A stretch of DNA of 64,000 nt from Rossellomorea vietnamensis (GTDB taxonomy: Bacteria > Bacillota > Bacilli > Bacillales > Bacillaceae_B): positions 186,001 through 250,000 of the forward strand of contig NZ_LIXZ01000003.1 of assembly GCF_001305855.1 (NCBI RefSeq). Direction: 5' to 3'. Numbering within the stretch: the stretch's first letter is position 1; each line of letters opens with the position of its first letter. Shown in pieces: positions 34,800 to 43,814 of the stretch. Made by a program: the position numbers and the translations under genes. The notes below the pieces were generated by a model. The model ran no database searches. It worked only from the letters and a program-made list of their open reading frames with translations, and was not told where the DNA came from.

Positions 34800-35645
34800 A
34801 TGTTGAAACAAGTTCAATCCTTATTAAACATATCTCTTGGTGCATTTTTAATCGCATTGAATATACATTTTTTCCTTTCACCCAATAAGGTGGGCACAGG
34901 CGGGACGAGCGGAGCCGGTATCGTGCTTTCTCAATTTATGGACTTACCTGTAGGCGTCATTATGTTTACACTGGACATGTTATTATTCATTCTTGGCCTG
35001 CTATTGATCGGTCCAAGTTTCGGCCTAAAATCCGTTTTCGCCAGTCTTTCCCTCAGCGGAATGGTTTGGGGATTAGAAGTGTTCCATCCTCTTCAGAACC
35101 CAATCGGACATGATGTCCTGATTCAAATAGTCATCGGGACGCTGATCGGAGCCATAGGCGTCGCCATGATATTTAATCAGGGTGCTTCCGCCGGAGGGAC
35201 AGGGGTCTTGGCGAAAGTCATCCACAAATTTACCGGACTTGAACTGGGACGTGCCGTTCTTGCTTCGGATGTTCTCATTGTCCTTGCATCTGCGTGGTTC
35301 TTTGGCCTTCAAGTCGGATTATATGCATTCTTCGGCTTACTGTTGAAAGGGATGATGATTGACCGCACCCTTCAATTCTTCAACGAAAACAAAGAAGTGG
35401 TCATCATCAGCGAACATAGCGATGATATCAAGGAGTTTATCGTTGGAGATCTTGAAAGAGGAGCTACAGTGCATTCAGCCAAAGGCGCATTTTCCGATGA
35501 TCAAAAAGAAGTCATCACCACCATTGTCGGCCGCAAGGACTTCTCTAAATTGAAAACATACATTCAATCGACCGATGAGAAAGCATTCATTACCGTACAC
35601 AGCATGAACGAAATTTGGGGCAATAATTTTAAATCATTCGCTTAA
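34800..35645 (+). CDS. YitT-family membrane protein (DUF161 + DUF2179)
   Basis: A 281-residue protein with five to six N-terminal membrane segments (LLNISLGAFLIALNIHFFLSP, GVIMFTLDMLLFILGLLLIG and others, with GTGGTSGAGIVL and GASAGGTGVLAK loops), then a cytoplasmic DUF2179 domain ending RKDFSKLKTYIQSTDEKAFI. Function of the family is not established. Start follows AAAGGAG. It is apparently a single gene. Confidence 0.88.
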   Translation: MLKQVQSLLNISLGAFLIALNIHFFLSPNKVGTGGTSGAGIVLSQFMDLPVGVIMFTLDMLLFILGLLLIGPSFGLKSVFASLSLSGMVWGLEVFHPLQNPIGHDVLIQIVIGTLIGAIGVAMIFNQGASAGGTGVLAKVIHKFTGLELGRAVLASDVLIVLASAWFFGLQVGLYAFFGLLLKGMMIDRTLQFFNENKEVVIISEHSDDIKEFIVGDLERGATVHSAKGAFSDDQKEVITTIVGRKDFSKLKTYIQSTDEKAFITVHSMNEIWGNNFKSFA

Positions 35646-35746
35646 AAGGCTGAATCGTCATCAGGTGGCTTCGGATAGAAGACACCTGATTTTGGTTCGG
35701 CCTCTTTTTCATATATGATAGGAAAAGGAAATATTCGATTGAATGG

Positions 35747-36439
35747 ATGATGACCGTGAAGAAAAGACAGACCACAGAACTAAAAGTATATAGCCATCTA
35801 AAGGACGCCTTACTTGCTCGGAAGATCGCACCCGGTACCCAGCTGGTCGAGCAAGTCATCTCTCAGAAGATGGCTGTAAGCAGGACTCCTATCCGCCATG
35901 CGTTGAAGCGCCTGGAAGCAGAGGGGCTGGTTCAGATCATACCGAACCGCGGCGCATTCGTCGTCCATCCCACCAGGGAAGAGATCATTTCTTTTTTTGA
36001 AATGAGGAAAGAAATCGAATTTCTCACTGTAAAGTACGGCCTCCCTAAAGTTAGAAAATCCGATATGTCTAAGCTTTATTCGTTTCTTGAAGAGGAACAG
36101 GAAACCTATAGACAAAAGGACCTGTTAAAATACGTCGAGCTTAATAAGCAATTTCATTTGTTCCTTGCAGAAATAAGCGGAAATAAATTCCTGATTCGCT
36201 ACATGGAAGAAATGCTGACTCAATCCAATGTATATCTGTTTTTATTCGATGTGTTCTATCATGTAGAGCCGGGGGAAAACGTCCGTTTCAGGGAACATGA
36301 GGAAATGGTGAAGGCCATTGAAAGTAAAGACCAGCAGACTCTCCTTGAACTGATCGACCTTCATATGAAACACAGTTTTGACGATTTGCGGATGGAGGAT
36401 CACGGATATTCGTCCCTCGAATCTATTTTGGCAGAGTAG
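35747..36439 (+). CDS. GntR-family regulator with FCD ligand domain
   Basis: A 230-residue FadR-type regulator. N-terminal winged helix: LARKIAPGTQLVEQVISQKMAVSRTPIRHALKRLEAEGLVQIIPNRGAFV (about residues 25-75, seen as MAVSRTPIRHALKRLEAEGLV). The all-helical FCD domain includes ELNKQFHLFLAEISGN and FREHEEMVKAIESKD, which hold the usual metal-binding Asp/His positions. Effector and targets are unknown; neighbours give no clear hint. Ribosome-binding site is weak. Confidence 0.88.
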   Translation: MMTVKKRQTTELKVYSHLKDALLARKIAPGTQLVEQVISQKMAVSRTPIRHALKRLEAEGLVQIIPNRGAFVVHPTREEIISFFEMRKEIEFLTVKYGLPKVRKSDMSKLYSFLEEEQETYRQKDLLKYVELNKQFHLFLAEISGNKFLIRYMEEMLTQSNVYLFLFDVFYHVEPGENVRFREHEEMVKAIESKDQQTLLELIDLHMKHSFDDLRMEDHGYSSLESILAE

Positions 36440-36450
36440 TCAGAAACAAG

Positions 36451-36490
36451 AAAAGCCGATCCCTTTCATTGCACAGAGATCGGCCTTTTT
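36451..36490. terminator. Bidirectional terminator between GntR and ABC-F genes
   Basis: AAAAGCCGATC and GATCGGCCTTTTTT form a stem with T-runs on both strands between two convergent genes. Confidence 0.88.
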
Positions 36491-36494
36491 TGAG

Positions 36495-38051
36495 TTAGAA
36501 TAATTTCGTCGTCCAGTCTTCACAGTTCCATACTTCCGTCGCTACATCCAGATAGAAGTCAGGTTCGTGACTGATCAGGAGAACGGTCCCCTTGTATTCT
36601 TTAAGGGCCCGTTTTAACTCTTCTTTTGCCTCGACGTCCAGATGGTTGGTCGGTTCATCAAAGACCAGGACATTCGATTCTTTGTTCATCAGTTTACATA
36701 GTCGCACCTTTGCCTTTTCCCCACCGCTCAGCACTTCTACCTTGCTTTCAATATGCTTTGTCGTCAATCCGCATTTAGCCAGGGCCGAGCGGACTTCCGC
36801 CTGATTAAGGGATGGGAACTCGTTCCACACTTCTTCAATGCATGTGTTACTATTTTTTGTCTTTATTTCCTGTTCAAAATAACCGATATGGAGATAGTCC
36901 CCAAGTTCCACCGTACCTGATATCGGTTTGATTTCGCCTAGGATACTTCGTAATAGAGTCGTCTTCCCGATTCCGTTGGCTCCTGACAGGGCAATCTTCT
37001 GACCACGCTCCATCTTCAGGTTGAGCGGTTTTGATAACGGTTCACCGTACCCGATCACAAGATCTTTCGTTTCAAAGATGACCCTGCCTGCGGTTCTCGC
37101 TTGTTTAAAATGAAACTCAGGCTTCGGCTTTTCAGCAGCCAGTTCGATCATATCCATCTTATCAAGCTTTTTCTGACGGGACATGGCCATGTTGCGGGTG
37201 GATACCCGGGCCTTATTGCGGGCAACGAAATCCTTCAACTCCGAGATTTCCTGCTGTTGTCTCTTGAAAGCTGACTCAAGCTGCTGCTTCTTCATTTCGT
37301 GGACCCGTTTAAATTCGTGATAGTCCCCTGCATAGCGATTCAATTCCTGATTTTCCATATGATAGATCAGATTGATGACACTATTTAAGAATGGTATATC
37401 ATGAGAGATCAGGATAAAGGCATTTTCATATTCCTGAAGATAGCGTCTCAACCAGTTGATATGCTGTTCATCAAGATAGTTGGTTGGCTCATCCAGTAAC
37501 AGGATGTCAGGCTTTTCAAGTAATAGTTTAGCCAACAATACCTTCGTCCGCTGTCCACCGCTTAAATCGTGCACATCCTTATCCAAACCGATATCGTCCA
37601 AACCAAGACCACGGCCGATTTCTTCCACCTTGGCATCAATGATATAGAAATCATTATTCGTCAGGGCATCCTGAAGGGTCCCTGTTTCCTCAAGCAATTC
37701 TTCCAATTCTTCAGGGGTGGCATCCCCCATCCTGGCAAACAGCTCATTCATTTCCGTTTCCATATCAAACAGGTATTGAAACGCCGTCTTCAACACGTCC
37801 CGGATCGTCATCCCCTGCTTAAGCTTCGCATGCTGATCCAGGTAACCGATACGGATCCGCTTCGCCCATTCCACTTTTCCTTCATCGGGCTCAAGCTTAC
37901 CTGTAATGATATTCATAAATGTAGACTTTCCTTCTCCGTTGGCACCGATCAAGCCGATATGCTCACCCTTCAACAAACGGAAGGAAACGTCATTAAAAAT
38001 CGCACGATCACCGAAACCGTGTGTTAAATTTTTGACTGTTAATAAACTCAT
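36495..38051 (-). CDS. ABC-F family ATPase, YfmM-like
   Basis: A 518-residue soluble protein with two ABC domains and no membrane part. First domain: Walker A GANGEGKST, signature LSGGQRTKVLLAK, Walker B DILLLDEPTNYLD. Linker (about 245-315) is helical and basic, including KARVSTRNMAMSRQKK, the part that enters the ribosomal E/P site. Second domain: GANGIGKTTLL, LSGGEKAKVRL, VLVFDEPTNHLD. ABC-F proteins act on stalled ribosomes. Length and start match my recollection of B. subtilis YfmM. Confidence 0.9.
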   Translation of the reverse strand: MSLLTVKNLTHGFGDRAIFNDVSFRLLKGEHIGLIGANGEGKSTFMNIITGKLEPDEGKVEWAKRIRIGYLDQHAKLKQGMTIRDVLKTAFQYLFDMETEMNELFARMGDATPEELEELLEETGTLQDALTNNDFYIIDAKVEEIGRGLGLDDIGLDKDVHDLSGGQRTKVLLAKLLLEKPDILLLDEPTNYLDEQHINWLRRYLQEYENAFILISHDIPFLNSVINLIYHMENQELNRYAGDYHEFKRVHEMKKQQLESAFKRQQQEISELKDFVARNKARVSTRNMAMSRQKKLDKMDMIELAAEKPKPEFHFKQARTAGRVIFETKDLVIGYGEPLSKPLNLKMERGQKIALSGANGIGKTTLLRSILGEIKPISGTVELGDYLHIGYFEQEIKTKNSNTCIEEVWNEFPSLNQAEVRSALAKCGLTTKHIESKVEVLSGGEKAKVRLCKLMNKESNVLVFDEPTNHLDVEAKEELKRALKEYKGTVLLISHEPDFYLDVATEVWNCEDWTTKLF

Positions 38052-38154
38052 GTCGTAAACACCTTTTCTTTCTATACTAAAATTCGCTCTCTCTATTATA
38101 AGGGTCCTTTTGCTTAGAAGATAGGGGGAAATGAGCTGGTGCTTTTTTCTACCC

Positions 38155-39270
38155 TTACCCGATGGCCCCCGCTACGTCATAGTCAGCTGGATCGAGATCG
38201 GTCGCTTCACCCATCACCAGTTTGGCAAGCTCCGATCCAAGATATGGACCAACCGTCAAACCTGAAGCCCCAAGACCATTAGCCACCCATACATCATCAA
38301 GCCCCGGCACTGCCCCGAAAACCGGAAGGAATCCAGGAGTGAACGGTCGGAATCCGACTCTTGTTTCGACTACCTCACCATCACCAATTCCAGGCGCGAC
38401 AGCCGTTGCCTTCTGAAGGATTTCGTAGAGTCCGCCCGCTGTTACCCGGTGATCAAAGCCGACATCATTTTCATGGGTGGCTCCTGCCACGACTTTTCCC
38501 TCGGGGAAGGCAAGCAGATATTGATCATTCGGGGGCATGACGACGGGCCATTCACCCGTCTCTCCCCCTCTTATTTCCAGGTGGAGGATCTGTGCTTTCT
38601 GGGAGGTTACAAGAAAGTCTATTCCGAGAGGCTGAAAGAGTTCCTTCGCCCATGAGCCGGCTGTTACGATCACCCCATCGGCCTTAAGGACCTTGTCTCC
38701 TATTTTGACACCGGTGACCCGATCATGTTCGTGTAACAATCCGGCATCCCCATGTCGAAATGATGCCCCGTACTTTTTAGCCCCGTTCAAAAGCGCATTA
38801 CGAAGTGCCCTGCCATCTACCCGGGCTGCGCCGCTTACGTGCACAGCCTGGAACTCTTCTGACAAGAGTGGAAAGCGCTGACGTGTTTCTTCTGAAGTGA
38901 GAAGCGTCAGCTCACCGATTTCCGGAGCATCCTCCCTGCGTTTCTCCGCCCTCTCCATCATTTTATGGAGCTTATGCACCTCCGTGTGGAGACTGATGGC
39001 CCCCACACGTTTATAACCTGTTTCAGTCTCACCGTCTGCTTCGAGTTGTTCTATGATGCTCGGATAGTACTTCGCCCCACCTTTAGCCAGCCGATACCAC
39101 ACTTTATTCCTCCGCTGTGACAGCCACGGGCAGACTATACCTGCCGCTGCATCCGTTGCCTGTCCGGGATCTTTCCGGTCGATAATCGTGACACCTGCTC
39201 CTGCTTTCGCCAGATGATACGCCGTTGAAGCCCCAAGAATCCCGCCACCTACGATAATAAATGATTTCAT
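38155..39270 (-). CDS. FAD-dependent glycine/D-amino acid oxidase family protein
   Basis: A 371-residue DAO-family flavoprotein. N-terminal FAD motif FIIVGGGILGASTAYHLAKAG, RKDPGQATDAAAGIVCPWLSQRR, and C-terminal ETRVGFRPFTPGFLPVFGAVPG plus WVANGLGASGLTVGPYLG. It probably oxidises a small secondary or D-amino acid. The start is set at the ATG at 39270 with AAGGTG upstream; an ATG 9 nt further up overlaps the site. It is a single gene with no pathway neighbour. Confidence 0.87.
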   Translation of the reverse strand: MKSFIIVGGGILGASTAYHLAKAGAGVTIIDRKDPGQATDAAAGIVCPWLSQRRNKVWYRLAKGGAKYYPSIIEQLEADGETETGYKRVGAISLHTEVHKLHKMMERAEKRREDAPEIGELTLLTSEETRQRFPLLSEEFQAVHVSGAARVDGRALRNALLNGAKKYGASFRHGDAGLLHEHDRVTGVKIGDKVLKADGVIVTAGSWAKELFQPLGIDFLVTSQKAQILHLEIRGGETGEWPVVMPPNDQYLLAFPEGKVVAGATHENDVGFDHRVTAGGLYEILQKATAVAPGIGDGEVVETRVGFRPFTPGFLPVFGAVPGLDDVWVANGLGASGLTVGPYLGSELAKLVMGEATDLDPADYDVAGAIG

Positions 39271-39369
39271 GTAAAACACCTTTTCATCCTATTTTTCTTT
39301 CATTTTACTTCAGTGAGAGGGCGAACTCAACGGCGGCGGACATGGGTACCAGGTACAAATTGGACTTTT

Positions 39370-39490
39370 GGTGCCTGGTACATTTTCGGGGTTTGGCGCC
39401 TGGTACACTTGTGGGGGTTTGGCGCCTGGTACACTTGTGGGGGTTGGTGCCTGGTACACTTGTGGGGGTTGGTGCCTGGCACCAAATCAG
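39370..39490. repeat. Tandem 25-26 bp GGTGCCTGGTAC repeat
   Basis: Five units begin at 39370, 39395, 39421, 39446 and 39471, each with GGYGCCTGGTAC (the last with TGGCAC) followed in four by a CACTTGTGGGGGTT-like tail. Flanking inverted copies lie at 39346-39357 (GGTACCAGGTAC) and 39497-39507 (GTGCCAGGCAC). No convincing gene. It lies between divergent genes. Confidence 0.85.
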
Positions 39491-39607
39491 CATTCCGTGC
39501 CAGGCACTATCCCTACTTTCCGTACCTGCCACCTTCCCACTCATTCGTATCGAACCAAAAACCACCATCAATTCCAGACAATTCTCACTACTTTTCCCGA
39601 AATAGAT

Positions 39608-39636
39608 TGACAAGTCGTTTTGATTCATGATAAAAA
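39608..39636 (+). promoter_or_regulatory. Promoter of the T-box/NSS transporter transcript
   Basis: TTGACA is at 39608-39613; a poor -10 (ATAAAA) follows after 17 nt. Predicted start near 39643, just ahead of stem I of the T-box. Confidence 0.5.
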
Positions 39637-39642
39637 TTGTAT

Positions 39643-39890
39643 AACCTAATATTGAATAAGCTTTGAAGGAAACCAGTAGCGAACATTTCCCTGTTTAAGA
39701 GAGCCGGTGGTTGGTGTGAACCGGTACAAAGATGAAGCGAATTTCGATTCCGGAGCTTCTTTTGACGAGATCAAAAGACGGGTAAGACCGTTATGTGTGA
39801 AGAGTGATGAGAAAGATTTTCTCATAACTAGGGTGGTACCGCGATATCCAAATCGTCCCTACGATATGTAGGGGCGATTTTTTTATTTGG
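39643..39890 (+). promoter_or_regulatory. T-box leader, probably tRNA-Phe specific
   Basis: T-box core AGGGTGGTACCGCG (39830-39843); terminator stem AAATCGTCCCTAC with GTAGGGGCGATTT and TTTT (39850-39884); stem I distal element GGTTGGTGTGAACC (39710-39723). The stem I base pairs AGCT...GGAA (about 39661-39673) with TTCC...AGCT (39748-39757). In the resulting specifier loop, TTC (39743-39745) follows GAAT and is followed by a purine, so the specifier is probably UUC (Phe). The leader controls the transporter at 39937. Confidence 0.88.
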
Positions 39891-39936
39891 TCAAAAATGC
39901 CCGCACACGTCAATAAATACCGAAAGGAGAATGAGA

Positions 39937-41280
39937 ATGAGTCAGCGTGAACAATGGTCATCGAAAATCGGCTTTATTTTAGCGGCAGCCGGGTCTGCCA
40001 TCGGATTGGGGGCCATCTGGAAATTCCCTTATATCGCCGGTGAAAATGGCGGCGGAGCATTCTTCCTGATCTTTATTTTATTTACTTTATTACTCGGGCT
40101 TCCATTATTACTGGCAGAATTCTCAATCGGACGTACGGCCGGAAGCAATGCAGTGGATTCGTACCGAAAGATCGCTCCCGGGACCAAATGGCACTGGGTC
40201 GGTATCCTTGGGATGATCACATCCTTCATCCTGCTTTCCTTCTACAGTGTCATCGGGGGTTGGATCGTCGTTTATTTATTCAAAGCTGTTACAGGGCAGT
40301 TAAACGGCCTTTCTTCGGATCAATACGCAGAAGTGTTCGGGGCAACGATATCAAACCCCGGGATAAGTGTATTCGTTCAGCTTCTCTTCATCTTGATGAC
40401 CATCCTCGTGGTGGCCAAGGGGATTGAAAAAGGGATTGAATTCGCAAGTAAAATTATGATGCCGGCATTATTCATTCTTTTCATTTTGTTAGTGATCCGC
40501 GCCGTTACCCTTGATGGGGCAGGTGAAGGAGTTTCATTTCTGCTCCAGCCCGACTTTTCCAAAGTGACGTCACAGACGATTTTAGAAGCGATGGGACAAT
40601 CATTCTTTACGTTAAGTGTCGGGGTATCGGTGATGGTGACATACAGCTCGTACCTTCCGAAAACTCAGAGTCTGCCCCGTTCGGCGATCTCGATTGTGGC
40701 GATGAATATTTTCATCGTATTACTGGCAGGGCTTGCGATTTTCCCGGCAGTCTTTGCGTTTGATTTAGAGCCTGGAGCGGGTCCGGTGCTGCTATTTAAT
40801 GTGCTGCCTACCGTGTTCAGCCAGCTTCCATTCGGGATGCTCTTCTTCATTGCATTCCTGGTGCTATTCTTATTCGCAGCATTGACTTCTGCGTTTTCAA
40901 TGCTCGAAATAATCGTTTCGGTCATTTCGAAGGGAGACCCCGGTAAGCGTACGAAATGGTCTTGGATCATCGGTCTCGCCATCTTCGTGTGCGGTATCCC
41001 ATCGGCTTTATCTTTCGGGGTACTTGGTGATATCACATTGTTTGGCAAAACGATATTTGACTTAGCCGACTTCACTGTAAGTAATGTATTGCTTCCGATC
41101 GGATCATTGCTTATCGCTCTGTTTGTACCGCTCAAAATGAAGAAAACCGCTTTATATGAAGAATTAAAGCAGGGAAGCGGATTGAAGCGGGGATTATTTG
41201 AAACGTGGTTCTTCTTGATCCGCTTTGTGGCGCCGGTGTTAATACTATTCGTCATGCTTGATGTTCTGGGAGTGTTTTAA
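39937..41280 (+). CDS. Neurotransmitter:sodium symporter (NSS) family transporter
   Basis: A 447-residue, 11- to 12-TM Na+-coupled transporter. The family N-terminus is clear: [33 protein letters not shown] (seen as [16 protein letters not shown]), with AQ-type sodium/substrate site residues, and [19 protein letters not shown] in TM6 region. Bacterial NSS members take up amino acids (LeuT, TnaT, Tyt1). The T-box in front suggests phenylalanine or another aromatic amino acid. Start at 39937 rather than 39931, because AAAGGAG sits 7 nt ahead of the second ATG. Confidence 0.9.
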   Translation: MSQREQWSSKIGFILAAAGSAIGLGAIWKFPYIAGENGGGAFFLIFILFTLLLGLPLLLAEFSIGRTAGSNAVDSYRKIAPGTKWHWVGILGMITSFILLSFYSVIGGWIVVYLFKAVTGQLNGLSSDQYAEVFGATISNPGISVFVQLLFILMTILVVAKGIEKGIEFASKIMMPALFILFILLVIRAVTLDGAGEGVSFLLQPDFSKVTSQTILEAMGQSFFTLSVGVSVMVTYSSYLPKTQSLPRSAISIVAMNIFIVLLAGLAIFPAVFAFDLEPGAGPVLLFNVLPTVFSQLPFGMLFFIAFLVLFLFAALTSAFSMLEIIVSVISKGDPGKRTKWSWIIGLAIFVCGIPSALSFGVLGDITLFGKTIFDLADFTVSNVLLPIGSLLIALFVPLKMKKTALYEELKQGSGLKRGLFETWFFLIRFVAPVLILFVMLDVLGVF

Positions 41281-41297
41281 TCCCATCTGTTTCATAC

Positions 41298-41331
41298 AAA
41301 AGGGTTGACCCTAGCGCGGGTCAACCCTTTT
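41298..41331. terminator. Bidirectional terminator between NSS and sodC genes
   Basis: AAAAGGGTTGACCC pairs with GGGTCAACCCTTTT, with T-runs both ways, between convergent genes. Confidence 0.88.
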
Positions 41332-41333
41332 CT

Positions 41334-41855
41334 TTATGTTGTTCCATACCCCATGATCACTCCGCACGCCAATCGTTTCCCTGCATCTCCTGAAGGCTGC
41401 GACCTGAAGTCGTCCGGGTTCTGATGGATGATGACACCCTTCCCTATCACCTCATTCACTTTAAATTTATTCGTAAAAAAGGACATCTTTGCGTAACCGT
41501 CATTTGAAAACAAAACAGGAAAATCCCCTGCATGATTCCCATGTGGCTGATTGGTCGGATTCCAATGCCCTCCTGCAGACGTGAATGGTTCATTGGGATT
41601 CCCTATCTCACAAACCCCTTTTTCATGGAGATGAAATCCGTGGGGACCGATCGGCTTTTGATCACCCTTTCCTTCTTGATAGGATGGTAAACCTGTTATC
41701 TCGGCAAATACTTCCACTCCATTTTGAACCTCCCGAAAGAATACATATCCTCTAAGGCCAGAAGCGAGTGGACCTCCCTGAATGTGAGCATAGGCCATAT
41801 TCGGAGCATTTCGGTAATAGGAATAGGCAGGATAGCCATATTGATAATAATTCAT
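41334..41855 (-). CDS. Cu/Zn superoxide dismutase family protein
   Basis: A 173-residue SodC-like protein. Metal ligands are all visible: GFHLHEKG (two Cu His), GGHWNPTN (bridging His), QPHGNHAGDFP (Zn His, His, Asp) and VIIHQNPDDF (Cu His); the active-site Arg is in AGKRLACGVI, with Cys partners GVCE and ACG. No signal peptide or lipobox; the N-terminus is Tyr-rich (MNYYQYGYPAYSYYR) as in spore-coat-type proteins. I recall that B. subtilis YojM lost some Cu ligands; here none is missing. Start at the ATG after AAAGGGGG. Confidence 0.88.
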   Translation of the reverse strand: MNYYQYGYPAYSYYRNAPNMAYAHIQGGPLASGLRGYVFFREVQNGVEVFAEITGLPSYQEGKGDQKPIGPHGFHLHEKGVCEIGNPNEPFTSAGGHWNPTNQPHGNHAGDFPVLFSNDGYAKMSFFTNKFKVNEVIGKGVIIHQNPDDFRSQPSGDAGKRLACGVIMGYGTT

Positions 41856-41932
41856 CCGTGTGCCCCCTTTCTTCACCCTATTTTATGTTGGAAACTTGGG
41901 TGACATGATGAAAAAACCGGAATATTGATTTT

Positions 41933-42009
41933 AACCAAACGTTTGTTTAACCCTGAAACCCCCTTTCCTATCAAGGGCTCGAACCGTTAGTCAAACGTTT
42001 GTTTAAATT
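41933..42009. promoter_or_regulatory. Two CAAACGTTTG palindromes between sodC and ispA
   Basis: CAAACGTTTGTTTAA occurs twice, at 41936 and 41992 (56 bp apart), the core CAAACGTTTG being a perfect palindrome. Both lie in the 325-nt divergent gap. They look like binding sites of one regulator, unidentified. Confidence 0.55.
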
Positions 42010-42181
42010 TTCACTCCTAAAAGGGTCCCATTTCCTTCCCTCTATGCAACAGCCGGCGGAAATATGATTGGTTTTATTTTCCTATTACTATTATCCCTTT
42101 TCATTTTGTCCAAAAAATGTTATATTTTCAGAAACTTCTGATTTTTATTCTATACTCCAAACTATTTTAGGAGGGATTGCT

Positions 42182-43144
42182 ATGCAATGTGAAATGAGGT
42201 TAATTCCCTATTTCATGGATGAAATGATTGTGGATGCAAATGAAATTCCTAAAGGCGTTGACTTAATTCAAGCCCCCAGCATGTGGAAGAATGGGTATAA
42301 AGGGAAAGGGATAACCATCGCCATCCTTGATACGGGATGCGATATCAACCATCCAGATCTTTCAGGAAGGGTGAAAGGATTCCGAAATTTCACCGACGAT
42401 GATGACGGTGCAGAAGATAATGTAACGGATTACAGTGGCCACGGTACCCATGTAGCCGGCACAATTGCGGCAAACGAAAATGGTGAAGGTGTCATCGGAG
42501 TGGCTCCAATGGCTGACTTACTGGTGATTAAAGTTCTTGCCGGCAGCCGTGGAAGCGGTCAGTATGACTGGATCGTGAACGGAATTCTCTACGCCATCGA
42601 ACAAAAGGTCGATATCATTTCCATGTCTTTAGGGGGACCTACAGATTATGACCCTCTGCACGAAGCCATTCAAAAAGCCGTGGATGCCAATATTCTGGTG
42701 GTGTGCGCTGCTGGGAATGAAGGCGACTCCAATAGCGGAACCGATGAATTTTCCTACCCGGCCTGCTACAATGAAGTCATTTCGGTCGGCGCCATCGATC
42801 TACAAAGAAAGTCTTCCTACTTTACCAATTCCAACAATGAAGTTGACTTAGTGGCCCCGGGCGAACAAATCCTATCGACCATTCCCGGAGAAAAATACGC
42901 CAAGCTCAGCGGAACCTCCATGTCAGCTCCCCACACCTCTGGAGCATTAGCTCTGATTAAAGAATTTGAACAGGCAGCCTTTGACCGGAAACTTTCTGAA
43001 TGTGAAGTATATGCGCAGCTCATTAAGCGGACAGTACCACTTGGCTTCCCGAAAACACTGGAAGGTAACGGCCTGGTCTTTTTAACCGCTCCCGATCTCC
43101 TGCGTGAGCACTTGAGAAACCAGCCCCTTGCCCAGATTGGGTGA
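42182..43144 (+). CDS. ispA: Intracellular serine protease (subtilisin family)
   Basis: A 320-residue S8 protease that acts in the cytoplasm. Catalytic triad: Asp in AILDTGCDINHPDL, His in SGHGTHVAGTIAA, Ser in LSGTSMSAPHTSGAL; oxyanion Asn in CAAGNEGDS. There is no signal peptide. The N-terminus MRLIPYFMDEM has the LIPY-type inhibitory motif known from Bacillus intracellular subtilisins, whose removal activates the enzyme. The start at 42182 is chosen because AGGAGGG precedes it; an open frame further upstream to 42068 has no ribosome-binding site. Confidence 0.94.
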   Translation: MQCEMRLIPYFMDEMIVDANEIPKGVDLIQAPSMWKNGYKGKGITIAILDTGCDINHPDLSGRVKGFRNFTDDDDGAEDNVTDYSGHGTHVAGTIAANENGEGVIGVAPMADLLVIKVLAGSRGSGQYDWIVNGILYAIEQKVDIISMSLGGPTDYDPLHEAIQKAVDANILVVCAAGNEGDSNSGTDEFSYPACYNEVISVGAIDLQRKSSYFTNSNNEVDLVAPGEQILSTIPGEKYAKLSGTSMSAPHTSGALALIKEFEQAAFDRKLSECEVYAQLIKRTVPLGFPKTLEGNGLVFLTAPDLLREHLRNQPLAQIG

Positions 43145-43166
43145 TGGATTTGGATCTAATACACAC

Positions 43167-43199
43167 AAAAAGAACAGCCATCAGTGGCTGTTCTTTTTT
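43167..43199. terminator. Terminator between ispA and the ykuS-like gene
   Basis: AAAAAGAACAGCCA and TGGCTGTTCTTTTTT form a 12-bp or longer stem with T-runs on both strands, between convergent genes. Confidence 0.9.
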
Positions 43200-43208
43200 G
43201 TCTCGGGG

Positions 43209-43448
43209 TTATTGCAGTCTGCTTTCGACTTCCTGACAGATTTGATCGGCACTCAGTCCGCTTGCTTCGATGACAGGGCCTTGAGTCGCTACATTTTGAA
43301 TACCCATTACATCTGTATCCATTCCTGTCACGACACAGCAGTCACACCCGTTTGCATCTGACTCCTGCTTAAGCTCCACTACTTCATGCCCCTGTGCCCG
43401 TAAGGCTTCTACAACGTTTGTTAAGGATTGTTCAACACCAATTCTCAT
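43209..43448 (-). CDS. UPF0180 family protein, YkuS-like
   Basis: A 79-residue protein starting [26 protein letters not shown], with [18 protein letters not shown] in the middle, the pattern of the YkuS/UPF0180 family of Bacillus. Function is unknown. AGGAGG precedes the start. It lies between a terminator and the small SASP-like gene. Confidence 0.85.
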   Translation of the reverse strand: MRIGVEQSLTNVVEALRAQGHEVVELKQESDANGCDCCVVTGMDTDVMGIQNVATQGPVIEASGLSADQICQEVESRLQ

Positions 43449-43509
43449 GCCTTTACACCTCCTGGTTCTACATATAGGATTTTCTTTGGACGAAAAAGAT
43501 ATTCGTCCA

Positions 43510-43665
43510 TTATTTTTTATTTACTTGTCTGCCGCTTTTCTTCTGACTTTGTCCTTTTGCATTTCCCGTTTGGGTATCAGATGCAAATTCCACATCGTTT
43601 TTGGCCTTTTGTTTCGCCAGCTGTTCAGAAGTTTGGTCCATACTCTTCCTACCCTGTTTAGACAT
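43510..43665 (-). CDS. Small spore-protein-like gene (gamma-type SASP-like)
   Basis: A 51-residue Gln/Lys/Ser-rich protein, [20 protein letters not shown] onward, with [12 protein letters not shown]. The EFASDT segment resembles the protease cleavage repeat EFASET of gamma-type SASPs, but only one copy is present. It starts after AGGAGGG. Upstream on the minus strand CAAATA, 17 nt, GATTCTA weakly resembles a SigG/SigF promoter. Assignment to the SASP class is tentative; some other small hydrophilic protein is possible. Confidence 0.5.
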   Translation of the reverse strand: MSKQGRKSMDQTSEQLAKQKAKNDVEFASDTQTGNAKGQSQKKSGRQVNKK

Positions 43666-43814
43666 GCTCATCCCTCCTCTGACTTTTATAGAATTAGAAT
43701 CCCCATTTTCAGGCAAAATATTTGAAGGGCACTCGATTCCCTCCGGAATGTTTATTTTTACATCAGCCCGGGTAAATAGTCTCTATAACAACAATTTAAA
43801 GGGTGGTATTTTAC

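Noticed and set aside
39313-39630. Overlapping open frames on both strands in the GGTGCCTGGTAC repeat area
   Set aside because: They are produced by a 25-26 bp tandem repeat, have repeated peptide units, no ribosome-binding site and no recognisable domain.
42068-42181. N-terminal extension of the protease with a signal-like hydrophobic stretch
   Set aside because: No ribosome-binding site upstream; the AGGAGGG before 42182 and the LIPY motif right after it show an intracellular subtilisin.
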